Below, one piece after another: positions 12,001-24,000 of a stretch of DNA of 64,000 nt; position 1 is the stretch's first letter, and every line of letters starts with the position of its first letter. Origin of the DNA: Podocnemis expansa (lineage: Eukaryota > Chordata > Testudines > Podocnemididae); contig ML682005.1 in the NCBI GenBank assembly GCA_007922195.1, positions 35,827,366 through 35,891,365 on the forward strand, written 5' to 3'. The notes under the pieces were generated by a model. The model had not been told where the DNA came from. It was given only the letters and a program-made list of their open reading frames with translations, and did not search any database. The position numbers and the translations under genes were made by a program.

Positions 12001-15000
12001 AGATGGGCAGTGATCATAGTCAACTATTTCTACATATGGAAATTCATTGGCTTTCTCGAGGGAAAGCTCTTACTCATCTGTTCAAGTTACAGGATGAAGT
12101 CAGGATTTTTTTGCTTCAATCCAATTTTCAGTTCTCACATTGCTTTGATGACTTTTCCTAGTTAAGTAAATTGGCATATTTAGCTGATTGTTTTCACCCA
12201 CTTAAATGGACTTGGCCTATGGCCTTTCCCTGAAGGCTTAAATGAGTTCATAGTCCAGGACAAAATAGAAGCTATGATCAAGAAATTAGATCTGTGGTCT
12301 TTTTGATTGAATCAGTCAAACTATAAAGCATTTTCATGTCTTTCAAATTTGTTAATGACATATGAAATGCCACTATTAGAAAAAGTTAAGTGACATAAGT
12401 GAACACTTGCAAAGCCTCCAAGTACAGCTACCTGAGTACTTTCCTGCTCCCGAGTTCAGATACAACTGGATTAGAGACCCTTTTGTGAATGTTGATGATG
12501 CAGTACTCTCATATCTGACATTAAAAGAACAAGAGAGTTTAATAAAACGTTCATGTGACAAGTCTTTGCAATGAATTTTTACACAAAACCGCCTGACAGA
12601 TTTCTGGCTATATGTTCATTCTGAGTACCCAGAACTGTCTGATAAAGCTTTGAAGTACCTGACACCTTTTGTTACAACATATGTCTGTGAAAGTGGATTT
12701 TCTGCACTTGTTGCATTGAAATCTAAATTCCAAAACAAGCTGGATGTGAAACCAGAGCTGAGGTTGAAACTTTCATCACTTCAACCAGAATTCTAATCTC
12801 TGAAGGCTGCAAAACAGCAACTTCTCTTCCAGAGAAACTTGTAATAAAATCCAGTGATATATGTGGAAATCAGCGAAGTGGCAGCTCTTGTATCTAGCTC
12901 TATTCTTGTAGAAACTCTTTTCATGAAGGTGTGATCCCAGATGGTATCTCTGATTCCATCTTGTGATAATACATGTAGTGGTAGGTATTGGCTAGTGGCA
13001 CTGGAGCTGTATTTTTACACATTACATATTCCTGACTGTCATCTTCTCTTAGGTTCAGTCTTCCTGGGGATTGTCTTGGATGGATGGTTAATCTGTGCTG
13101 GTGGTTGCTGAACTGTGTGGCAGATCATAGCAAAGTGTCCTTTTTTTCCTGGCACTTCCTGCAAATGAGTCCAGCAACCCTTCTCAGCATGTGTGATTTG
13201 TGAACTGGGGCCATATGGAAGTTTCTTCCACTACCATGGCTCTCTATCTCATTGGTTCACAAAATGAACTTCTCTATTCATGCTAAAGTCCAGAATATTC
13301 ATTAATTGCAGCATACTTGGCAATTCTGGGCACAGTTAGAGACAATAAAACATATAGCAATCCATGTGCCTTTGGATCCATCATTGCCAGCCATGGTGTA
13401 ACTCACTGTCCAACTGAGAAAAAAAAATTGCAGGTTACAAATTACTCAGAATGCTTGAGGTACACTTCACCAACATTGCCCACAAAAGTTGTCATTTCTC
13501 TGTTCTTCTGTTGGACTTCACACCCACTGAATGCCTTCTCTGCCACAAAGAAATTCTTTTTATGTCCCTGAGTATCTACGATCAGTATGCTTCTTTTATC
13601 TGCATGCCAACAGTACAAATTGCAGAATCTGGAGCTGTATTTGGGCTCCCTCTGCTGTTTGTAGACTCTTTGTGTAGGTGAAGCTGCTGCTCTGCCTGCT
13701 TGCACATATGATTGCTTATGTTCCCCTGGCTGCTTTATTTTCAGTAACTCTGAGTAGCAGCCTATTCCTGTGTTCTGATTCTAATTGCCATATCCCCCTC
13801 TCTAGCTGAGTGGTTCATGGTCCCAGTAGCATAAAGCATCAGTCTGTCACCTTGTGCCTCTTTGAATGTCTCCCCTTTAAAAACAACCTTATTTCCTTTC
13901 TTTTCCTTCTTCTCATTCAGGAAGTGAGAGCACTGAACATGCATTGGATAGATATCCTTTATTGCCACATGTTATATTTGGACACAGAAGAGAAGGAGCT
14001 ACACAGGAGCTCATTTAAACACAGCTAGTGGCCTTGGGAACCTTTATTGCTGTTGCAGCAAAACTGAAACCAATCAAAAAAATGCAGTTTTGCTCTGAGG
14101 AAGGGAAGAGTGCTTGAACATTTTAAAAGAACAGGAATTTAGTTTTTCTTCATAATATAGGAAGGAGAAAGCTTGGGAGATTTCTTATCAACTTCTGTGG
14201 GAGAAAATCCCACTCTGTCAGATGCTTTGAAGATGGAGAACTTACAGAATGGGAGGAATTAAATAAATAGATTGCATTCGTGTGCAAATTCAGTTGCATT
14301 GCTTCAGGACTTAAATAGGGTACTGGATTTTTCTCTCATTACAACAGGTGATTTGACCTCATCTTCCTCCGTCTGCTGTTTTCCCAGTGTTTGAGTCTTT
14401 ACAACTGTTTTGATTTGCTGTTACACAGTGACCTGATCCCATGACTTACACTTCCCTGCAATTATTTCCTCCTATTCTGTAAGTTCTCCCATCTTCAAAG
14501 TGTCTGACGAAGTGGGATTTTCTCCCACAAAAGCTCATATAATAAATAAATTTGTTAGTCTCTAAATGCCACAGGACTCCTTATTTGTTTTACTGAACTA
14601 GACTAACACTGCTGCCCCTTTGGATTTACGAACTTCCTCTTCCACCAGTGAAATGCAGCACCTTTCGTGCAGACCAAGCATATCTGTTAATGAAGTGCAG
14701 TCTGCAAATTCTTCTCCTCCTCCTTTGAAACAGAGAGATGCTTCTTTTCTGAGTCATCCAGTCTTCTCTGCCCTGTGCAGAATTCTGTTGTGTAGTTAAT
14801 AAAAAAAAAAAAAAAAAAAAGGCAAGAGTCTTGTGGCACTTAAAGACTAACAGATTTATTTATTGCATGAGCTTTCGTGGGAGAATATTCCGCTTCTTTT
14901 TTTGCTTTACTAGACTAACACAGCTGCCCCCTTGGAACCTGTTGTGTAGTAGTAGATTGCAGTATTAGCTTAAGATCTTACTTTGTCTTCAGAATGGTGT

Positions 15001-18000
15001 GCAATAGCTGCCAGTGCTACCTGCCAACATGACTTTATACTTAATTTTTTAATTGATGTTCCATGGCTCTTGGAATCTATCTGTTGCAAACATTGGATGG
15101 GCTCTTCAATTTTACCACAGAAGCATAAAGGCTGGTGGGGATGGGGAACAATTTTAGTGTCTGTATAGGCATTAGAAGTTGGGTGCAAATAAATTTGACA
15201 ATCTGCTCTGATAAGGATCTGGTACATCTGTAAGTGTCATATGAATACTGAAAATTCCAATTCCTTTTTTGTCCACTAGTGTGTTCTCACAAAGCTTTTT
15301 TTTTGTTGTTGTTGTTATTATTTTAATGACCCTCCACAGCTGCCTGATGGCCAGAGCCTTCTGTTGCCACCTCTGATTCTAGCAGAACTTGGCAAAGATC
15401 CACAAAAATCCACTGTATGTTTTTATGGACATGTGGATGTGCAGCCTGCCAAAAAGGAAGATGGATGGAAAACTGATCCATATACACTTACTGAAATTGA
15501 TGGTCTGTACTTGGTAATATTCTGACATGAGTATTTGTATGCATGACACTGAATTATGGAGTGGGAGGAGGGTCCTGCTAAATTTCAGGCCTGATGTAAG
15601 AAGCTGCTACTCCCATGGAAATCTGTGGAACAAATTCAGGGAAAATTGCTTTCAGAAGCCTACTGGATGAGTCCCACTTATGACTGCACAACAAACAAGT
15701 AGTTCTGTTGCATTTAAAGACTACCAAATTTATTTATTGCATGAGCTTTCTTGGGAGAAAATCCTACTTCATCAGACACTGTGAAAATGGGGGAACCTAC
15801 AGAATGAGAGGAAACTAAATGCAGGGGTACTGATCCCATGACATACAATTCCCTGCATTTATTTTTCTCCCATTTGGTAAGTTCCCCCATCTTCAAAGCA
15901 TCTAACGAGGTAGGATTTTCCTCACATGAAAGCTCATGTGATAAATAAATTTGTTTTTAAGTGCTACAGAATTCCTTGTTTGTTTGACTGAACTAGACTA
16001 ACATAGCTGCCCCTTTGGAACTTGTGACTGCACAATATCAGCAAGGAAAGAACTACAAGGAATTAATCAGAATTGCTTTCAAACGCAGGCAAGCAGGGCT
16101 GTTATCCTTGTTGCAAATGTTCCGTGGCCACCATACTGCCTTGTAGTGGCATCGCTGGGTGGGCGGAGCCTTAGGGGGCCTCAGCCCCTCTAAAACTCAG
16201 GGCCAGCCCCCAAGCAGCATGCCCCAAAACTGCATGGGGGTGCACCATCACGCCCCTGCACAGGGAACACTGTGGGCAGCCGGCAGCCATTGCCATTACC
16301 TAGCCAGAAGACAGAGTCTTCTGGCTGGGAGGGAACTGCCCCAGGCTGGGCTGGGAGATTTTAAAACTCCTGCCCTGGCCTGACCCTACTCTGAGCATGC
16401 TGCATCAACTGCATCAACAAAACTTTTGTTAAGAACTACAATAAAACCAGCAAGCAGACTTGTGGCACAAATCATGTTTGAACTTGATAACAGTTCCAGG
16501 CCCCACGGCAGAACAGTCAAGTTGTGGAATATCCATCATTGGAAGTGTTTAAGAGCAGGTTAGACAAGCATCTGTCAGGAATAGTTTAAGAGGGTGCTTG
16601 GTCCTGCAATGAGTACAGGGTGACTGGACTTGATGACCTCTCATGGTCTTTTCCAGTTTCTATGGTTCTATGATTCTGGGAATTAAGGGTCACTAGGAGG
16701 GGATGGCTGATATCTGAGTGGGCTTCCTCCAGAAGTTTTTACTTATTTAGAATGTGCTATGCAGGTTCCCTTGTGGCTAAGGAGGATTCCCCAGGCAGGT
16801 TACTGATGAATCTGGGAAGCTGAGTACCAGATACAACCACCTCAGCTGCCCAGGAACCTGCATAGTGCATAATAAGTTTGGGTCAGAGAAGAGGCAGAGA
16901 GAAAGAACAGCAGGGCAGAGGGAGAGGGGTTTCAGGGGAAGCAGAGTGTGTGGAGGAGAGGAGGGTACATATCTATCTTTTGTTTCCCCTTGTCTGCAGG
17001 TTTGCGTACACTAATCCACTGGGAAATGCCTAATATCTTTATGTAAATCTATTCTGTGAAACCTTGGTTCCAATGACATCAACCATTGACTTCAGTAGAG
17101 TCAGGATTTCACCCATTCACACTGAAGCAGTATCAGAGGTTCAAAGTTGGCTATAAGCTTTCTGTTTGTTTGTTTTTTTTAAGGAAATCTTTATGGGCGT
17201 GGAGCAACAGACAACAAAGGACCCGTGCTGGCATGGATAAATGCAGTAGAAACATTCAGAGCACTAAAATTAGTAGGTAGCAATGAGGAACATTGTTGTT
17301 GTTTTTATAGTGACATGGTATAGGAGTGAATTTATACTCACATGATTTCAGATGTAACCTTATCCCAACAAATGGGTTCCATATATTTGGGAGACATTAG
17401 TATATTTTGAATGCTGTTTCCAAGCCCAGCCCAAGATCATTTTCTGCATGGGCATTTTCTATATTGAACAGACTCAAGGCTATGCAAGGGATGCATCTGT
17501 CTTTCCCTGCCCTATAGAAGGCATTGAAGAAAAGGCAAGTATTAAACTGTTTTGATACATGGGAAGACCGATTGCTTGAAAGTATTTTAAAATTATAAAA
17601 GAACTGACCTTAAATCAATTGTTGGTCATGCTTGATGTTTCATTTTCCTGTTCTGGTCTTGGTTGCAAGTTGTCACTCATGTGTGCATGCCTAGACAGAA
17701 TAAGGCTATGAAAGGATCTGGGGAAACGCTCATCTGGAACAGTATAGTCTTTCAAAAGCATATGAGACTGAGAAAAGCCTGGGAATGTAGAAAATGAATT
17801 TTAAATTATTTGTGTCCAAGTCATTGGCTGTAAACTGATTTGGTTTATGCTATTTTTCCCACAACATACTAATCATCTTTCAGATCAATAGTAACCAGGT
17901 AAGTAGATAGTCTTATTCTCCGGAATCCTCTCTAGCAAACAGCAGAGTTCATGTCTAATTTCTCTGTGGCTGTTTGGTGAAGCATTCAAGTTTATCTGAA

Positions 18001-21000
18001 AACTTAGGCTAAATTGTCACTTATATATTGTAAGCCCATTTAAAGTCCAAGGACTTGCACTGGTGTTAAATCTAAGAACTGAAGAAATGACATTTTCTGT
18101 TTCACTTAAAAGACAACTTCCATAGTCCAAAAATGAATCACAGTGGAAAGCAGGGGCATTGCTGGTGCTGGGCTTACAGGGCTCAAGCCCTGAGACTTAG
18201 TGCCTGAGCCAGGCCACCCACAGTGGCGGCTGCAGCAGTGGCACACGAGCCCCAAGTTTCTGTGCCTGAGCCCTGGGTCTTCTCCTGGGCCAGCAGTGCT
18301 CCTGGTGGAAAGCTGAACTTGTATTCTATATGAGAAAGAAGAATTGTGAGCATGTCTAACTCACACTGGCTCTGGAGGATAGTTAGCTGCATAGCCTTGT
18401 TGGCACTGAAGACTTTCTCAAATTCTTCCCTATGCTATCATAGCTGCAATTTCAGTGGTGCTAAGAAAATTGGAAGTACCACTATTTACTGGCAATTGGC
18501 ATTTTAATACTGTATCATCTAATCCAGCAAGTTTGGATAACATAAAATGTAAAAATGGCAGTAATGGGTCTACACTGACAACCCCACCATTGCTAATATG
18601 GATGGAGCTGTGACAGTGGGAGATATTGAGGAAGACCTCAGTGAAGATGCAGCTTATATGTTATAAAGCAAGAAAAGAAATAGCAAAATGAGGAAAATTC
18701 ACAAGGGAAAGGCAACATTGTTATCCAGGGAGTAAAGTGTAATTTGGTGGGCCCTGACACCCTCTGACACAGGTGGGCCCCCCTCTGGCACAGGTAGGCC
18801 CCCAGTACCCATGCCCAGAACCCACCCCCTGCCCCAATACCCATCTCCAGACACACACACACATACACAGCCCCCCCTTCCACACACAGCCACCCCCAGA
18901 CAGACAGACACACACGCGTGTGTGCGCACGCACACACACACACACACACCCCAGCACCATCCCCCCAAAGCCCTTACCTGCTCCCCCCTGCAGGGAGAAG
19001 ATTCCCACACTCCCAGCCTGCTGCAGCTATCTGATGGCTGAGCTTAAGGTGGAACAGGGTTTAAGGTGGAGCCATGAGAATGCTGCATTCCAGCTGCTCG
19101 TGCAATTTTTAGCAGGGCCCCAGAACACTGCCAGCCTAAAAATGGGGGGGGGGGAGGAGAACTGTGTTCTGGTGCATTCCTCCTTACTTTAACCCCTGTT
19201 GTTATCCTTGAAACTGCATATGTTCCATGATTGTCCTTGTAGTGGGATGTGTTGTTAATTTATTTTGTATTCGTATGCCTGAAAGCCCTCATTATAGATC
19301 ACAACCCCATTGTGCTAGGCAAACAGTGAACAAAGAGATGTTCCCTGCCCTCAAAGAGAGGGCAATTTAAGTAGAGAGCCTACTTGGGCTGCCTTTCTAT
19401 AGTCCAGGATATTAGCCCTCCTTAATTACTATATATGCAGGTTTCTTACCTAGACTTTGTTGATTTTTACCTAATTAGGACATGCCAGTAAACTTCAAGT
19501 TCATTATTGAAGGTATGGAAGAAGCAGGATCTTTTGGACTAGAGGAATTAATCAAGGAAGAAAACCAAGGTTTTTTCTCTGATGTTGACTATATTGTGAT
19601 TTCGGATAACCTTTGGATCAGCAACAGGAAACCAGCCCTCACATATGGGACTCGGGGAAATGCCTGCTTCTTTGTGGAGGTAGAAGAGAAAATGACATTT
19701 AATTTGGATTCTCTCCTTAGGTGGATGACAATGAGGTGCCTATAAATATTTTTGTGTGCAGAGTGATGGGGTGTGAGTTTAATAGTTGTGGGTGCAGATC
19801 CTTCATCCACACTCTCCCCCAATAACTTCACCAGTTCCATACACTCTCTCCTCCCAATTTCTCACCTACTCTCTCTCTCTCACTCCTCCTCACCTTCTCC
19901 TCAGTCACCGTTACACGGTCACTTTCTTCATCTCCTTCTCTCCAGCTCTTCTCCAATTTCCCCTCCACCCCCTGGACACATCTGTGCTGCTGCTGGCGGT
20001 GTGATTTCCAGCTCAGATAGACACATACATAGCAGTTTGGATCAAACTGGCACACTAAAAATAGAAGTTGTTGCCTCAGTCACACAGGTCAGAAGCACAG
20101 GCTAGCTGCTTAAATACAATCCTGTCCCATTTGCTGCCCCACCTCTGTATGGCAGGCACTGCTCAATGCAGGGTATCTGCTAGCAGAGTGCACAATTGAG
20201 TGCTAAGGTTCTGAAACTGCCAACCAGAGTAAATAATATTCTGTGTAAGGGTATTTGGCAACCAAGATGAGCCACTGAGACATATAGGGAGAGGAAAATA
20301 AATTCCCTAGCTGGAAGGTTTTGATTCAAGAAGCCAGGAATTTAGAAGGGAGAAAGTAGCAGGGCAGTTGCCCTGCTCCTGACTGGGAGGGGTTAATACC
20401 TGAGGGAAGTGGGCATGGCCAATAGCTGCTGGTGGCTGGGGAAGCCAATCAGAGCTGAGGAACCTGTATATACAGGGGCTTCAGCCACAGTTTGAGGTGG
20501 TCTGTCTCTAGCCGTGTTGAAGGAAGAGTATGCTGGAGCCCTGTCTGCAGGAGGCAGGACTAGGGACCATGCACTGCACCTGTCAGGGTCTGGTGAGGAC
20601 AGTCCTTTTACAAAGCAACAGATGGCTGGGGAGGTGAGGATATGGGCCAGGGGATCCGAACTGCATGCTGGACTGGAGTACATATTTTGAGGCAATGCTC
20701 AGAAAGGGGCACAGGTTCTTGGGCCCGGGCTGGAGAAATGGGCAGGCCTGGGCCCCTTTTGCTTCCCCATGGACTGCAAGTGGGCAGTGAATAGACAGAC
20801 AATGACCACTGATGCAAAGTGGGCCTGGACTGTGCTAGACCCTGGAAAAGATGGAATTGAGAAGGCCTCAGCTGGAGTGCTGAGGTCTCAAGCATGAAAA
20901 AAAGTAGAGATGACCAGTGGGGTACCTCTTGAGCTATTCCCTTGCACAAACACCAGGTAGCACCCATCTGGTGGATCACATGCTGGGAAATGTGTACAGA

Positions 21001-24000
21001 GATGCTTCCTTGGCTGTATCCTTCAACTAATCCCTAGAGAATCAAACCAAAATCTATGTCAGCCCCAGTACTGGAAAAACAATATAATTAAAAGATGGAT
21101 ATTTTGACTAAAAGTGAATCTCTCAAGATCCTGAATATTGCTTTTTCAAGCCATGCTGAAGAATGACTCCATCAAAACAGGAAAAATGATCTATCTCTGA
21201 TACTAGATGACTTGGAGCTCAATATGCCTTTCTCACGGCTCTGCCACAAAGCCACCAGGCCATCTTTCACTTGCCAAAAGCAGATCTAAGACCATTTCTG
21301 ATCTTGAGTTTTTCACACTGCAGCAGAAAGACTTTTCTAGTGTACTTTATTTATGGCCTATATAAAAAAATAAAGAAACAATAAAAGCGAGATAACCTGA
21401 GTCCCTAAGGAAAGCCAGTGATTTGGAAACATTAAACAATGTCCTTTGCACGTCAACATGTTACCTTTATTTCATGCAGGTGCAATGCGGTGAGAGAGAT
21501 CTTCATTCAGGAACTTTTGGGGGCATCATTCATGAACCTATGACTGATCTAATAGCTCTTCTTGGTAATACTACATCTCATTTTACTAGAGAATAACTAG
21601 TTAGTAATGGGTGAGGATGATCCTCAGAAAGTTGAGTGGCTCAATGTGATGTGTGTAAGCATGGTAAAGTTTGGATCATGGATGAGTTTTTTCATTGTGC
21701 TGGGATTTTTGTTTCTTTTTTGGGAAGATGGCCCATTGATTTCACTGGAATAACTCTTGTTATTTAAATTTACACATATTGAAGTGGTTTGCTGAATTCA
21801 GAACTATTCTGGAGTTAAATGTGGCCCCTCAATTCTCATCTTAAATACAACTATTTCCTGCTATTTCCAACAGTGGTATCAATGTCTGGAGCCCTAGATT
21901 AGATTGCCCACCAGTTACTGACACTATTTTCAGCACCAAGTTTATTAGCCTATTCAAGACAAGTCTTACTGACAGTGGGTTCTAAGTAAAAAAAGCAAGA
22001 AGTCCTGTGGCACTTCTAAAGACTAACAAATTTATTTATCACATGAATTTTCATGGGAGAAAATCCCATTTCATCAGATGCTTTGAAGATGGGGAGCTTA
22101 CAGAATGGGAGGAAAATAAATTCAGCTTACCAGTGCTGGTGCAGCTGAACTTGCATGAAAAATAGTAGAAAATTTCCCTAGCGCGGACAAGGTCTAGGAA
22201 TTTGCACATCAGATGATTGTTCTCATGCTTAATAGTCATTTATGCTCAGATGTTAGGTAGGGATTTTTTTTAAGTTAATAAATATAGATCCTTAATTATA
22301 ATTGGCAGCTTGAAGAACCAACTATATGGGCTATCAGTGAACGTTTCTGAAATTGAATATATTTGATGCCAATTCTTGTCTAAACTGATTGATGTTTCAG
22401 TATCAGTAACTAGCTCCAGGAAAGATGGAACAGCAAACAGCAATTCAATGGGTTTCTTAGTAAACTACAAAATACCCAAGATTAAAGTATTGTATGATGG
22501 TTGGGGGGGGGTCATGTTGTTTTTCATATTGTTAAATAGAAAGAGGGACTTGACTAAATGAAACCAGGTCTTGGTATGAAAAAGAGGGCTCTCAGTATGG
22601 AAATAGTTTAAAAACTACTGCCCTAAATTAAAGGGAAGATTATGCTTCTTGATATCTGTTCTCTAGATAGTCTAGTGGATACATCAGGTCGTATTCTGAT
22701 TCCTGGAATCTATGATGATGTTGCTTCCCTTACGGAAGAAGAGAAGAAGCTGTATGAATCAATTGATTTTGATCTAGAGGAACATAAGAATAATACTGGC
22801 GTGAAAAAGTTCCTATATGATACTAAGGTACAGTCACATCTTCAATAATGGTCTGCAGAAAGAGCTTAAGTGACCCATTGATTTCGTTCACTGATTACTC
22901 TGAACTTGAAGAAAGACCTTTACCTGACTGTGGTTTTTAATCAGAAATCAGTCTGCTCTAAATTGTAGGCAGGATCAAATACAAATTTTAGCAGGCAAGA
23001 TACTAATCTTTTCAGTACATAAATTTTGTGGGTTTTGAATGGTGGTGGCATTGTCACTTATGTTTTATTCATTGCATTATAAAGGAGGGACTACTGATGC
23101 ACCTTTGGCGTTACCCATCTCTCTCTATCCATGGGATTGAAGGAGCTTTTTATGAACCAGGAATTAAAACAGTTATACCTTCAAGAGTAATAGGAAAATT
23201 TTCTATCCGGCAAGTCCTTCACATGAACATTTCGATTGTAGAACATCAGGTAATGTTGGTGAACTTTAATTTTTGGTCAGTCCTCTGGATGTTAAGTTCC
23301 TGTACATTTCAAAGATCCTCCTAACACTTAAAATTTACAGCCAGAAAAATGTGACCACTATGTGGCTGTTCATGGGCCTGAGAGTGAAAGTATGTGTCTG
23401 TGAAACAAACAAGGAGTCTTGTGGCACTTTTAAAGACTAACAAATTTATTTCTCACATGAACTTTCATGGGAGAAAATCCCACTTTGGGAGTGCAAAAGT
23501 TCTGGGCATGTTACCGTGGAATGGTGTAATGTATAACCACTGTTCATAGATCAATGATTTCCTTCTAGGTGATACACTATTTAGAGGATGTGTTCTCTAA
23601 GAGAAACAGCCCAAACAAACTGAAGGTGTCCATGCCAATAGGTGCAATGCCATGGGTTGCTGATGTTAATGATCAGCTTTATACAGCAGCAAGAAGGGCA
23701 ATCAAAACAGGTTTGTTCTTTTATTATTTTTAATATCCAGCCTACAGTGCTATGCTAACAGTGACTTAGGCTCTGGAGGATTTGAAAACCAAGATTACTC
23801 CTCAATTCCTATACATTACTTTTCAAAAGCAGAAGATTCACTTATACTTCTTTAAAAAGAGGAGGAGGAAACCTAAAACATAAAGCAAACAGCTGATTTT
23901 TGAGACTCTAATTTAAGCAAGATGTTTGACCATTTGCTTAATATGAATCTTGTGAGCTGAGTCATTGATTTCAATAGGACTGCTTAGCCTTAAATTAGGT

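Noticed and set aside
18773..19192. 139-codon His/Thr/Pro frame as a gene
   Set aside because: It is a CA-repeat translation within a hAT element with TSD TTGTTATC.
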